This document shows, piece by piece, positions 36,399 to 45,682 of a DNA stretch of 59,541 nt. Origin of the DNA: Nitrosomonas sp. Nm84 (lineage in GTDB: Bacteria; Pseudomonadota; Gammaproteobacteria; Burkholderiales; Nitrosomonadaceae); contig NZ_QJJP01000023.1 in the NCBI RefSeq assembly GCF_003201565.1, forward strand, positions 1-59,541, read 5' to 3'. The position numbers and the translations under genes are program-made. Under the pieces are notes generated by a model, which worked only from the letters and a program-made list of their open reading frames with translations, had not been told where the DNA came from and did not search any database. The number at the start of each line of letters is the position of its first letter. Position 1 is the first letter of the stretch.

Positions 36399-37418
36399 AT
36401 GTTAAATGAACGCGCCCAAATATTATTAAAAACTCTGGTAGAGCGATATATCCACGAAGGTCAGCCCGTTGGTTCTCGCACTCTGTCAAAATTTTCCGGA
36501 TTAGATCTCAGCCCAGCAACCATTCGCAATGTCATGGCCGATCTTGAAGAAATGGGATTGATCATCAGCCCGCATACTTCAGCAGGGAGAATACCGACAC
36601 CCAAAGGTTATCGCCTGTTTGTCGATACCTTATTGGTAGTCAAAACTCTGAATAAGGTCGAGCTCAATCATTTGGAAAACCAACTACACCCTGATAATCC
36701 TTCACGCTTAATCAACGTCGCGTCCCAGCTGCTTTCAGAGTTGACTCACTTTGCCGGTGTCGTAATTACGCCTAAACATAAAGGTGCGGTGTTTCGCTAT
36801 GTCGAGTTTATGGCATTGTCAGAAAAGCGCATTTTGCTGATTATCGTCACGCCTGAAGGCGATGTACAAAATCGTATTATTTTCACGGATAAACCCTACA
36901 GTCAGTCCGATTTGATTGAGGCCGGAAATTTTATCAATCAGCACTATGCGGGCTGCACCTTAGATGAAATTCGTAGCCGTCTGGATAGCGAGTTAAAGCA
37001 ACTACGCAGCGAAATGATAATTCTGATGAACGCAGCGATTGAGGTGGGTGGTAACGCAATCAATGAAAGTAGCGAAGCTGTGGTTTTGGCCGGCGAGCGA
37101 AATCTCTTTCAAGTTCACGATCTGGCGGAGAATTTAATCAGCTTAAAAGAACTATTTGAATTATTCGAGCGTAAAACCAAATTATTGCAATTACTTGAAT
37201 TGAGTCGGCAAGCCCATGGTGTAAAGATTTTTATTGGTGGCGAAGCGGATGTTGCATCGCTGGAAGAATTCAGTGTAGTGACCGCACCTTATGAAATCGA
37301 AGGGGAAATTGTCGGCACCGTGGGCGTCATCGGCCCCAGACGTATGGCTTATGAACGCATCATCCCGATTGTCGATATTACCGCCAAGCTTCTATCCAGC
37401 GGCCTATCACAGCATTAA
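36399..37418 (+). CDS. hrcA: Heat-inducible transcription repressor HrcA
   Basis: 339 residues. N-terminal winged helix (ERAQILLKTLVERYI, GSRTLSKFSGLDLSPATIRNVMADLEEMGLI), followed by the GAF-like and dimerisation parts (ISPHTSAGRIPTPKGYR). HrcA represses groE and dnaK operons at CIRCE sites, with GroEL as co-factor. It has no CIRCE site in its own upstream region and its usual neighbours grpE-dnaK-dnaJ are outside the window. Followed by hemH after 15 bases, as commonly seen in betaproteobacteria. Confidence 0.95.
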   Translation: MLNERAQILLKTLVERYIHEGQPVGSRTLSKFSGLDLSPATIRNVMADLEEMGLIISPHTSAGRIPTPKGYRLFVDTLLVVKTLNKVELNHLENQLHPDNPSRLINVASQLLSELTHFAGVVITPKHKGAVFRYVEFMALSEKRILLIIVTPEGDVQNRIIFTDKPYSQSDLIEAGNFINQHYAGCTLDEIRSRLDSELKQLRSEMIILMNAAIEVGGNAINESSEAVVLAGERNLFQVHDLAENLISLKELFELFERKTKLLQLLELSRQAHGVKIFIGGEADVASLEEFSVVTAPYEIEGEIVGTVGVIGPRRMAYERIIPIVDITAKLLSSGLSQH

Positions 37419-37433
37419 TGCAGTTAAATACCT

Positions 37434-38519
37434 ATGACTTCCAAATCAATCTACCAACACGGTTCACCCAATCGAACTGGTGTACTACTTATTAATCTGG
37501 GGACGCCTGATGCACCCACTGCACAGGCATTACGTCCATATCTCAAGGAATTTCTTAGTAATCCTCGAGTGATTGAGATACCCAAATTGATTTGGTGGCC
37601 CATCCTGCACGGTTTTATATTGCCTTTCAGACCCAAAGCATCCGCCGAGAAATATGCAAAGATCTGGATGCCGGAAGGATCTCCGCTCAAAATTCACACT
37701 GAGCGACAAACTAGGCTATTGCGCGATGAATTACACAGACGATTGCAAAATCCACCCATTGTGGAGTATGCGATGAATATCGGCAAACCCTCTGTCGCCA
37801 CGGTACTATCCAAAATGCAGGAACAGGGTTGCGAACGTATTCTGATCATTCCTCTCTTTCCTCAATATGCAGCCAGCAGCACCGCCGCTGCGATGGATAA
37901 TGTGTTTGCAGTATTAAGCCACATGCGCAATTTACCAGCTATTCGCACCGTCAAACAATATCATGACCACCCCGGCTATATTGCGGCATTGGCCCAAAAT
38001 GTACGCGATTACTGGGATGTGAATGGCCGACCTGACAAGTTGATCATCAGTTTTCACGGCACTCCGCGTGCAAGCCTGGATAAAGGCGATCCATATCATT
38101 GTGCATGCCAGAAAACCGGGCGGTTACTGGCTGAAGCCTTGGCGCTAGATACAAATCAATATTCAATCTGCTTTCAATCGCGCTTTGGCAAAGCCAAATG
38201 GTTGACTCCATACACTGCAACGACTGTAACGCAGCTGGGAAAAGAGCAGACGCAGCGTGTAGATGTGGTATGTCCGGGCTTTGTATCCGATTGCCTGGAA
38301 ACACTGGAAGAAATTGCCATGGAAGTAAAAGATACATTTACTCAAGCCGGAGGCAAGGAATTTCATTACATTCCTTGCCTCAACGAGCGCAGTGACTGGA
38401 TTCAAGCACTGGCAGATATTACTTGCACTCATTTACAGGGATGGTTGGAAATACAAATCACAGAAGAAGCCGCTAAACTATCCAGAAAATTGGCATTAGA
38501 ATTGGGCGCCAGCAACTAA
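37434..38519 (+). CDS. hemH: Ferrochelatase
   Basis: 361 residues. It inserts Fe(II) into protoporphyrin IX in the last haem step. The motifs [34 protein letters not shown] with the metal-binding His, and the late [15 protein letters not shown] are present. It is the second gene of the hrcA operon. The final codons overlap, on the opposite strand, the end of the small riboswitch-controlled frame. Confidence 0.96.
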   Translation: MTSKSIYQHGSPNRTGVLLINLGTPDAPTAQALRPYLKEFLSNPRVIEIPKLIWWPILHGFILPFRPKASAEKYAKIWMPEGSPLKIHTERQTRLLRDELHRRLQNPPIVEYAMNIGKPSVATVLSKMQEQGCERILIIPLFPQYAASSTAAAMDNVFAVLSHMRNLPAIRTVKQYHDHPGYIAALAQNVRDYWDVNGRPDKLIISFHGTPRASLDKGDPYHCACQKTGRLLAEALALDTNQYSICFQSRFGKAKWLTPYTATTVTQLGKEQTQRVDVVCPGFVSDCLETLEEIAMEVKDTFTQAGGKEFHYIPCLNERSDWIQALADITCTHLQGWLEIQITEEAAKLSRKLALELGASN

Positions 38520-38588
38520 AACCTGAGTCTTTAAGAAAATTGCGAGTTGATCAAGAATTTGTTGATTAGACCATGATGAAAGTGCCAT
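38496..38588 (-). pseudogene. 30-codon ORF behind a c-di-GMP riboswitch, probable gene remnant
   Basis: The frame codes for MALSSWSNQQILDQL and 15 more residues and stops inside the antisense of the hemH end. The ribosome site GAAAGAGG is well placed. The start is reminiscent, from memory, of secreted RTX or M10-type proteins that begin with xWSNQQVLxQL, but the body of such a gene is missing. It may be a leftover of a truncated gene or a true small peptide. Confidence 0.4.
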
Positions 38589-38593
38589 TTCGC

Positions 38594-38627
38594 CTCTTTC
38601 TATTTGTGTAAAGCAAAGTTGAAAGAG
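38594..38627 (-). promoter_or_regulatory. Hairpin masking the ribosome site downstream of the riboswitch
   Basis: On the minus strand CTCTTTC (38621-38627) is fully complementary to GAAAGAG (38594-38600), the ribosome site of the following small frame, and an inner TTTG/CAAA pair extends the stem. This looks like a translation-controlling expression platform. Confidence 0.5.
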
Positions 38628-38661
38628 TGCAAACAAGCTGATTCTTCTGAGAAAATCGGTA

Positions 38662-38742
38662 CGATGCAACCCGGCCACCCTTCCTCTTTATGGTTAGGGC
38701 CCTCGGCTTTGCGTCCGGAAGTCTCCTTCCATTTGCCTTTAA
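38662..38742 (-). ncRNA. Cyclic di-GMP-I riboswitch (GEMM-I)
   Basis: Minus strand. The aptamer parts are in the right order: AAAGGCAAA, a hairpin GGAAG-GAGA-CTTCC, the highly conserved GGACGCAAAGCC, the CCTAACC tetraloop-receptor part, and GGTGGCCGGGTTGC. These match the class I c-di-GMP aptamer as I know it. Downstream within about 80 bases is the masked ribosome site of a short frame. Confidence 0.85.
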
Positions 38743-38890
38743 ATCGCTTTTATGTGTACTACAATACTTGGGTTCTTATAATAATCTCTCCGTAATTTCT
38801 CCGGTTTAATTCCTCTCTCTGAAACGTAATTGGTTAAAAACCAGCAGTTGAGAGACGCATTCAATACCTCACCGATTGCGGCGAAGCGCT

Positions 38891-39469
38891 CTATTTTGCT
38901 GTTAGGGCCGACTGAAAAAGATCGGCTGTTACTTGTCCGCTCGTTTTGCCCACATAATTTGTTACAACGGGAATAAATTGACCCACCATATCAGGGGAAA
39001 GATTCAATTGCTGGAATGATGCTGCAAGAGCAGCCACGCTACTCACTGCGCTTCCGGAACTTCCCGTCAAGGAAGATAAACCGCCGACCCCTGACATAGC
39101 AGGCGCGGCATTGAGCATGCTATCCATTCCTGGAATAGATTTAGATAATGTAGCAAATGCCTGTGGATTCATATTGCCTTGAGCCGCTTGAAAGATCGCT
39201 CCAGCGCCGCCCAATGCTTGTTGTGGTGATACCCCTAGCCGATGAACCAAAATATCAACCAACCCGATTTGGTTGATTCCTGCCGGATTACTAGCAGCCG
39301 CTGTACCGGCATTAAGTATTTGCTGGCCACTTTGCGCTGCACCTTCTACCGTTGACAGACCTTGGCCTACTGTGCTTAAAGGATTGTTAGGATTGCTATT
39401 TGCCGCACAACCTGCAATCGATATCAGTGCTATTAAAGCACCCAGTTGAATATAATTGGTTTTGTTCAT
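38891..39469 (-). CDS. DUF2780-type lipoprotein
   Basis: 192 residues from the ATG at 39469, with AAGGA upstream; the longer frame to 39505 lacks one. The signal ends at lipobox IAGC (Cys20). The mature part is low in complexity, rich in Gly, Ala, Ser and Gln, and includes LVDILVHRLGVSPQQALGGAGAIFQAA, the hallmark of DUF2780 proteins (VcgC/VcgE-like). Function unknown. In other bacteria such genes are found near c-di-GMP riboswitches, but here the riboswitch lies downstream of this gene. Confidence 0.8.
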   Translation of the reverse strand: MNKTNYIQLGALIALISIAGCAANSNPNNPLSTVGQGLSTVEGAAQSGQQILNAGTAAASNPAGINQIGLVDILVHRLGVSPQQALGGAGAIFQAAQGNMNPQAFATLSKSIPGMDSMLNAAPAMSGVGGLSSLTGSSGSAVSSVAALAASFQQLNLSPDMVGQFIPVVTNYVGKTSGQVTADLFQSALTAK

Positions 39470-39669
39470 AATAATTCCTTGTAAAAATGAAGAGCGATTA
39501 AACACTCACTATAAATAATGTTTCAACGAGTAGCAATGCCGATAATAAACGCTTAGTACCATATAATACATTCGTTGTCATTAATTCTTCATATCTCTGT
39601 CATCATATTTTCATATAAATCAATTAAGCTTTTTCACATTATTAATTATTTGTATTAAAGGAGAAAGTT

Positions 39670-39846
39670 ATGTATTGCTTGATTAAAGAATGGCCGAATA
39701 AAATGGCAACCCTAATGACGGAAGACGGCGTAGTGCTCTGGACATTCAATAATGTGGAAGAAGCTCGTCAAGTATGGCAAGATTGGTGCTCATTGCAAAA
39801 AAACAGAATTTCAAACCAAGTCGAATATCTCGGCAAATCTGAATAA
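39670..39846 (+). CDS. Small protein of unknown function, 58 residues
   Basis: A strong AAGGAG ribosome site lies six bases before the ATG. The product MYCLIKEWPNKMATLMTEDG... is soluble and rich in Trp and acidic residues, with pattern VLWTFNNVEEARQVWQDW that suggests a strand then an amphipathic helix. No signal or membrane segment. I recognise no family. Followed by a perfect palindrome (39906-39923) and then corA. Confidence 0.65.
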   Translation: MYCLIKEWPNKMATLMTEDGVVLWTFNNVEEARQVWQDWCSLQKNRISNQVEYLGKSE

Positions 39847-39905
39847 CTTAAAACAACATACTCCCACTCTTCCTTTCAGAGAATCTGGCAACACTTGCCA
39901 CCCTC

Positions 39906-39923
39906 CTGATCATTAGTGATCAG
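39906..39923. repeat. Perfect palindrome upstream of corA
   Basis: CTGATCATTAGTGATCAG, a 7-base perfect inverted repeat with a 4-base centre, 73 bases before corA. No T run follows, so an operator is as likely as a terminator. Confidence 0.4.
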
Positions 39924-39996
39924 TCATCTTATTTCCCCAACTTTAAGTAAAATCCTTAGAATAAGCAACTTGGCGATCAACACCAGGTAAGCACAT

Positions 39997-41109
39997 ATGA
40001 ATTCTACTTTACTATCAGAACGTCACGCACAGCGACAATCCGATAAAACAGTTTTAAGCAGCTCAGCTGATAAATCCGGACTGCCACCGGGAACACTCAT
40101 ACATATTGGCGAAAAGCATGGATCGGAATGTAAAATTTCTATTACACAATATAATGCGGATACACTGATACGGCACGACATCGTTTCGATCACAGAATTG
40201 AAACAACTAAAACGTACAGAGGTCATCACCTGGGTAAATGTGGATGGGTTAAGTGATATTCGTATCGTGGAAAGTATCGGTCAGGAATTGAATATTCACC
40301 CGTTGGTATTAGAAGATATCTTAAGTACGCACCAACGCCCCAAGTTGGAGGAATACGAAGATTACCTTTATATAGTTATCAAAGGTATCAGTCTTGATCA
40401 GGAAAAAATTTTTAGCCTGCAGTACGAACAAATCAGTATCTTGTTGCTGGCTAATTATGTAGTTACCTTTAAAGAAAAATCTGATGATACGTTTGATTCT
40501 ATTTACAATCGCTTGCAGAACCGAAATGGCAGGTTACGGCAGCTTGGCAGCGACTATCTAGCGTATGTCATTCTCGACACGATTGTTGATGAGTATTTTG
40601 TTGTAGAAGACAATCTGGACGAAATCATCGATCCTCTGGAAGACAATATATTATTCAACTCCAATAAAGCAATGCTGCAAACCGTACAGCAAATTCGACG
40701 TGGTTTAATTTCCATGAAACGCAATATTTCTCCATTACGCGAATTGCTGGTAACCATCCAGCGCACGGATACTCCGCTGCTGCAAGAGAAAACATTGCGA
40801 TATTACGGCGATGTATATGATCACGTACTGCGCGTTACCGATTCCCTTGAATCTTATCGGGAAAGAATTTCTGCCATGCATGATATCTATCTTTCCAGCA
40901 TTAGTAACAAGTTGAATGAAACCATGAAAGTTTTGACCATTTTTGCATCAATTTTCATACCACTGACTTTTATCGCCGGTATTTATGGCATGAATTTTGA
41001 ATATATGCCGGAATTAAAATGGCGCTGGGCTTATCCTACAATTTGGGTGATTTTTATTATGATCGGCGTGGGCTTACTCATTTTCTTTAAAAGAAAAAAA
41101 TGGATTTAA
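39997..41109 (+). CDS. corA: CorA-type magnesium/cobalt transporter
   Basis: 370 residues. A large cytoplasmic N-terminal funnel, then two membrane helices at the end. The selectivity motif Gly-Met-Asn is at 331-333 (YGMNFEYMPE) between them, and the C-terminus is basic (KRKKWI). CorA pentamers take up Mg(II), and also Co(II) or Ni(II). The first 40 residues are variable and polar. Confidence 0.94.
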   Translation: MNSTLLSERHAQRQSDKTVLSSSADKSGLPPGTLIHIGEKHGSECKISITQYNADTLIRHDIVSITELKQLKRTEVITWVNVDGLSDIRIVESIGQELNIHPLVLEDILSTHQRPKLEEYEDYLYIVIKGISLDQEKIFSLQYEQISILLLANYVVTFKEKSDDTFDSIYNRLQNRNGRLRQLGSDYLAYVILDTIVDEYFVVEDNLDEIIDPLEDNILFNSNKAMLQTVQQIRRGLISMKRNISPLRELLVTIQRTDTPLLQEKTLRYYGDVYDHVLRVTDSLESYRERISAMHDIYLSSISNKLNETMKVLTIFASIFIPLTFIAGIYGMNFEYMPELKWRWAYPTIWVIFIMIGVGLLIFFKRKKWI

Positions 41110-41199
41110 GCTGTTTATTCATAATAAGATTGCACGATTACAGTTAAATGAAACATGCAATCTCTGGAGTTGTCTGACTAGTTGTGTTTATAATCCAAC

Positions 41200-41345
41200 A
41201 GGCTGTTAAGAGCGTTTTCGAGGTAATCGATAGCAGGCAAAAACAGGCGAGGAAGCGCAATTTAGGTGTAATCAATGAGTATTTTGATGCCTTTTTTAGC
41301 ACCGTAGCAGCAACACAGATAATTTTTCAACGATTTGCTGGGCGA
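41200..41345. repeat. Possible MITE-like intergenic repeat
   Basis: The stretch starts CAACAGGCTGTTAAGAGCG and ends TTTTTCAACGATTTGCTG, roughly inverted to each other. From memory, such CAGGCTGTTGAAAAA...TTTTTCAACGGCCTG sequences occur many times in Nitrosomonadaceae and related genomes. Only one copy is found in this window, so repetition cannot be tested here. Confidence 0.3.
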
Positions 41346-41377
41346 CACAAAATCAGAACCTAACTAAGGAGAGTGGT

Positions 41378-44257
41378 TTGCTTTTAACACGTGACGATCG
41401 CAAGATTAGTATTATTGGTGGCCTGCTCTTGTTAGGATTGACCCTAACGACAGGTATCGCGGTTTATAGTGCGATGCGACAGCAAATTGAATCTGTACTG
41501 GGTCGAGGACTGGATGTCGCTTTACAAGGCAAGGCGCTGCACATTGAGAATCAAATTGAAAAGGGGATAGCGGATACTCGCGCGTTGGCGCTGCGCCCCT
41601 TTATCATTAAATCGATGCAGGAACTCAATGCGCAACCAGACAACAATAATGCTCTGCACGATCTTGAACGCAACGTTAACTCGTTAACGCAAGCAGGTTT
41701 CTCGGCAGCAGTTGTTTATGACATACGTGGTAATGCGCTGTCGCAAGTCGGTCAGTTTTCTGAAAAACAATCACAATCATTGCCGCTCAATAAATATCAC
41801 AATACATCTTTAGTATGGGATGGGCAGTTTATTCTGCGCACAAATAAAGAAGTACTTGATGCGGATATGCGCCGTATCGGCAGTATTATGACGGAAATCA
41901 CACTACCCCAACTGACGCGCAGATTCAGTGAAATAAGATCAATCGGTGAAACCGGAGAATTTATATTGTGTTCACCGCCGGTACAAGATAAGCAGGAAAT
42001 GGCCTGCTTAATAAGTCAGATTGATGGCGTGAAATTCAAGCATTTAAGACGCATGACAGAAGGCGTTGTGCTGCCAATCAGCTATGCGCTGGATGGAAAA
42101 AGCGGCGTTGTCGCCGTAAAAGACTATCGTCAAATACCGGTAATCGAAGCTTACGCACCACTACGCACGATCGGTCTTGGTATGACCTTAAAATTGGATG
42201 AGGAAGAATTATTCCAGCCAGTCAACGAAGAACTGAAAATTATCATTCTGTACCTGGCCGGATTGATCATTGCTGAGATATTGCTATTGAATTGGTTTGT
42301 CCGCAAACTAATCAAATCAGAAAAAGAGGCACGCGATGCCAAGGAAACAGCTGAGCAATTCTCCATTGAACTTAGCCATAAAGAAATTGAACTACGCGAA
42401 CGCCTGAAGGAAATTACCTGTCTCTACGAAATTCGCCATAGTATTGGATTGGGGCTATCAGTAGACGATGTCTGCCAACAAATTCTTGAGCACCTAATCC
42501 CTGCCATGCAGTACCCGGAACATGCTTCCGCGATAATCGAACTTGACGGAAGACGCATCACTTCCCTCAACCAAAATCAGAGCTTAGCGCATGAGTTGTA
42601 CTCAGAGATCAAGGTTAGTGGCAAGACATGTGGCCGATTAAGCGTTTTCTATCCCGAAGATAAGCCATTCCTAGTTGTGGAAGTACAAAGACTGATTGAT
42701 GCCATTACGAATGATTTGGCAAGATGGCTTGAGCGTAAGCAAGTCGATGAATTACTGCACGTGCGGCTGAAGGAAATCACTTGCCTCTATGAAATTCGTC
42801 GTGGCATGGGATTGGAATTATCCATCGAAAACATTTCTCGACATATTTTTGAGCATCTGATACCGGCCATGCAATTCCCGGAAATTGCTACCGCTATCAT
42901 CGAATTCAACGGCAAACGCTTTACTTCCAAACAAAACCAAGGTCATATCAACAAAACACAACCAGGCATTACCACCGAAGACGATAAAGTATGTTATGAG
43001 TGCTACAAAAAAAGCGACGCCATCGGTTTTGTATTGCAATCAAAAATCAAGGTTGATGATAAGGTGTGCGGTCACTTGAGTGTGTTCTATCCTGAAGATA
43101 AACCATTTCTTGTATTGGAAGAACAAAGACTGATTGATGCCATTGCGGATGATCTGGCAAGATGGCTCGAGCGCAAACAGGTCGACGAATTATTGCGTGA
43201 GCGCTTGAAAGAAATTACCTGCTTGTATGAAATACGGCGTGGAATCGGAGTAGAGTCATCCATTGATAATGTGTGCCAGAATGTTTTTGAGCACTTAATA
43301 TCCGCCGTGCAATTCCCTGAGATTGCTACTGCCGTCATCGAATTGAATGGCTGGCGATTCATGTCCGGAAAATATGGTCAAGGTTTTGCACATCAATTGC
43401 CATCAAAAAATAAAATTGTTCCCAGGATACGCGATCACCGACGTGCTGATCGAGACCCTGCATGTACCTGCTGGTCTGCGATTAACGTCAACGGCAAGAT
43501 CTGTGGCCAGTTACGGATATTTTATCCAAACGATAAACCATTTCTGGTGCTGGAAGAACAAAAGCTCGTCAACGCCATCGCAAGTGACCTGGAGAGTTGG
43601 CTTGAACGCAAGCGCCTAGAACAGGCACTGGTATTTGTGGCTGAAGAACAGGCACATACAATCGGACAGGAATTGCATGATAATCTTGGGCAACAGATAG
43701 CGGCAATCGGTTATCAGGCCAGAGCGCTGGAAAAGAAAATTTTTTCTGAAGGCAATGGAAGCATGGCGACTGAGGCTGCTTCCATTGCTACGCAAGCACA
43801 GATTGCCGTGATACAGATCAAACAGCTTGCGCAAGGATTATTGCCGTTTGAATTGGAAGCTAATGGCTTGATACCCGCATTGCAGACTTTCGCAACCAGA
43901 ATAGCAACAACTTACAGTATTATTTGCAACTTCTCATGTAAAGATGACATGGTTATTAATGATAATGATCTCGCGCTTAACTTATATCGAATCGCCCAAG
44001 AAGCTGCCAATAATGCAATACGTCACGGTAAAGCACAACATCTGAACATATCGTTGACTGCCGAAGAAGGCATATTGTGTCTATCGATTTGCGATGATGG
44101 CAGCGGTTTTGTTGGAATTGATGCCAGTCATAAGACAATTTCAGGAATGGGCGTTAAGATCATGCAATACCGTGCGAAGCAATTGGGTGCAAAGCTGGAA
44201 TTTTTATCGCGCACCGAAGGTGGTACGGAGGTTCGTTTAGAAATGCGAATGATCTAA
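41378..44257 (+). CDS. Membrane sensor histidine kinase with three tandem sensory modules
   Basis: 959 residues from TTG at 41378, which has AAGGAGAG upstream. A membrane helix at about 11-31, a periplasmic domain (32-285) and a second helix (286-307) come first. Then three copies of a GAF-like module: 341-456, 462-606 and 608-746, each starting LKEITCLYEIR and ending DLxxWLERK. Copies two and three have Cys-containing inserts (CYECYKK; DPACTC). HisKA_3 with His767 (ELHDNLGQQ), and the ATPase with NNAIRHG, DDGSGF and GMGVKIM follow. NarX/DegS-type. The ligand is unknown. Paired with the response regulator one base downstream. Confidence 0.9.
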   Translation: MLLTRDDRKISIIGGLLLLGLTLTTGIAVYSAMRQQIESVLGRGLDVALQGKALHIENQIEKGIADTRALALRPFIIKSMQELNAQPDNNNALHDLERNVNSLTQAGFSAAVVYDIRGNALSQVGQFSEKQSQSLPLNKYHNTSLVWDGQFILRTNKEVLDADMRRIGSIMTEITLPQLTRRFSEIRSIGETGEFILCSPPVQDKQEMACLISQIDGVKFKHLRRMTEGVVLPISYALDGKSGVVAVKDYRQIPVIEAYAPLRTIGLGMTLKLDEEELFQPVNEELKIIILYLAGLIIAEILLLNWFVRKLIKSEKEARDAKETAEQFSIELSHKEIELRERLKEITCLYEIRHSIGLGLSVDDVCQQILEHLIPAMQYPEHASAIIELDGRRITSLNQNQSLAHELYSEIKVSGKTCGRLSVFYPEDKPFLVVEVQRLIDAITNDLARWLERKQVDELLHVRLKEITCLYEIRRGMGLELSIENISRHIFEHLIPAMQFPEIATAIIEFNGKRFTSKQNQGHINKTQPGITTEDDKVCYECYKKSDAIGFVLQSKIKVDDKVCGHLSVFYPEDKPFLVLEEQRLIDAIADDLARWLERKQVDELLRERLKEITCLYEIRRGIGVESSIDNVCQNVFEHLISAVQFPEIATAVIELNGWRFMSGKYGQGFAHQLPSKNKIVPRIRDHRRADRDPACTCWSAINVNGKICGQLRIFYPNDKPFLVLEEQKLVNAIASDLESWLERKRLEQALVFVAEEQAHTIGQELHDNLGQQIAAIGYQARALEKKIFSEGNGSMATEAASIATQAQIAVIQIKQLAQGLLPFELEANGLIPALQTFATRIATTYSIICNFSCKDDMVINDNDLALNLYRIAQEAANNAIRHGKAQHLNISLTAEEGILCLSICDDGSGFVGIDASHKTISGMGVKIMQYRAKQLGAKLEFLSRTEGGTEVRLEMRMI

Positions 44258-44258
44258 T

Positions 44259-44918
44259 ATGTCAAATGTAAAAGCGAAAGTAATGCTAGTGGATGATCAT
44301 GCCATGCTACGTCACGGTATGGCGATGCTCATCAATATGGAACCCGATATGGAAGTGCTTGCTGAAGCTGGAGACGGAAATGAGGCGCTGGCAATACTCA
44401 AGAAAAAGGAGCCTGTCGATATTGTGTTATTGGATGTCACCCTTAAAACAGTATCTGGCTTCGAAGTGATCAAAAGCATACACGCACTAATTCCAACGCT
44501 CCCCGTACTTTTCATTTCCATGCATGATGAATCCGTTTATGCAGAGCGCGCCCTGCGTGCAGGGGCACGCGGTTATGTGATGAAACAAGAACCTGGTGAA
44601 ATACTGCTAGCTGCTATTCGTGAAGTATTAAAGGGCAATGTTTTTTTAAGTAAGCACATGCATGAAATACTATTGAAACGAATTGCAACAGGAGGAACAG
44701 CAGAGCCGGAGCAATTGATCAATACACTCACGCCAAGTGAATTTGAAGTACTACATTTGATTGGACAAGGACATAGTAGCCAGGAAATTGCCAAATTGCT
44801 TTGTCGCAGTATTAAGACGATCGAAACGCATCGTTTCAACATTCGAGTTAAATTGAACTTGAAGGATGGTGCTGATTTAATACGCTACGCCACACGTTGG
44901 ACCGCTGAAGAACATTAA
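44259..44918 (+). CDS. LuxR/NarL-family response regulator
   Basis: 219 residues. Receiver domain with acidic VDD (11-13), phospho-acceptor Asp59 (VLLDVT) and Lys109; then a LuxR-type helix-turn-helix (LTPSEFEVLHLIGQGHSSQEIAKLL). It starts one base after the stop of the histidine kinase, so the two form a two-component pair. Targets are unknown; the next gene, a lipoprotein, is a candidate. Confidence 0.94.
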   Translation: MSNVKAKVMLVDDHAMLRHGMAMLINMEPDMEVLAEAGDGNEALAILKKKEPVDIVLLDVTLKTVSGFEVIKSIHALIPTLPVLFISMHDESVYAERALRAGARGYVMKQEPGEILLAAIREVLKGNVFLSKHMHEILLKRIATGGTAEPEQLINTLTPSEFEVLHLIGQGHSSQEIAKLLCRSIKTIETHRFNIRVKLNLKDGADLIRYATRWTAEEH

Positions 44919-45052
44919 AACATCAAGCAACCCATTAATAGATTATCGATTAATGGTTTCCCTTAGTAAAAAACCAGAGTTTCCCTAATATACCGGTAGA
45001 GTTGACTAAGCTAGTATATGCATACGACGTTCTACTTGGAGTTATTACTATC

Positions 45053-45517
45053 ATGAACACAAAACTGGGAAAATATTTATTAGTATCACCAATACTTTTT
45101 CTAATAGTTGCCTGTGCAGGATTGAGTCCATTGGAAACACAGAATGCAGGTAATAAGATTATTACACAAAATGCCAGGACGTATAGTGACCATGATAATT
45201 TGGCAAATCACTATGATAACCTAGCTAAAGAAATGGCAGCCAAAGCTGAGGAAAAGAAAGAGTCATTAGAAGAATATCATAATCATAGCTATCACTATGG
45301 TCGGCAAGGTCAAGATTTTAAATCACACACTACAGCCAATATTCGTTACTACGAAGAAGCTGCAAAAGAAGCTTCAAAGCAAGCGACTTTCCATCATAAA
45401 GTAGCAGCAGAATTGCTGAAACGTGAATATGCCAACAAACCGGTAGATTCACTCGGTCAACCAAGCAATCAAAAAATTAAAGCAAAGTTAAACTCAGATT
45501 CTAATAACGCTTATTAG
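45053..45517 (+). CDS. Lipoprotein of unknown function
   Basis: 154 residues from the ATG at 45053 (MNTKLGKYLLVSP), with GGAG upstream; the longer frame from a TTG at 45002 is less likely. The lipobox IVAC places the lipid on Cys21. The mature part is very polar and helical, rich in His, Tyr, Asn, Lys and Glu (HNHSYHYGRQGQDF), with repeated NLAxHYDNLAKEM and similar heptads. It may be a periplasmic coiled-coil protein. No family recognised. Confidence 0.65.
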   Translation: MNTKLGKYLLVSPILFLIVACAGLSPLETQNAGNKIITQNARTYSDHDNLANHYDNLAKEMAAKAEEKKESLEEYHNHSYHYGRQGQDFKSHTTANIRYYEEAAKEASKQATFHHKVAAELLKREYANKPVDSLGQPSNQKIKAKLNSDSNNAY

Positions 45518-45571
45518 AATTGGTTTTAGTAATTATCAATTAATAAAAAAAGACGAAAAAGCTCATCGCTT

Positions 45572-45650
45572 AAACCGGATTTTGTTTGCCGGAATAGTTA
45601 TTGCAGTTAGGTAACTATGGCATTAAACGAAATCCGGTTTTTCTTTTTTT
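45572..45650 (+). terminator. Long nested hairpin terminator between convergent genes
   Basis: Outer arms AAACCGGATTTTGTTT (45572-45587) and AAACGAAATCCGGTTT (45625-45640) pair over 16 bases with one G-U. An inner stem ATAGTTA/TAACTAT (45594-45600, 45612-45618) with GCC/GGC sits in the loop. A T run follows on the plus strand. It separates the lipoprotein gene from rng. Confidence 0.85.
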
Positions 45651-45682
45651 AACGTAATTCAATCATTATACTGCTTCTCCAA

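Noticed and set aside
38907..38926. GCCGA/TCGGC hairpin as a terminator
   Set aside because: It lies inside the end of the DUF2780 coding sequence and codes for normal residues.
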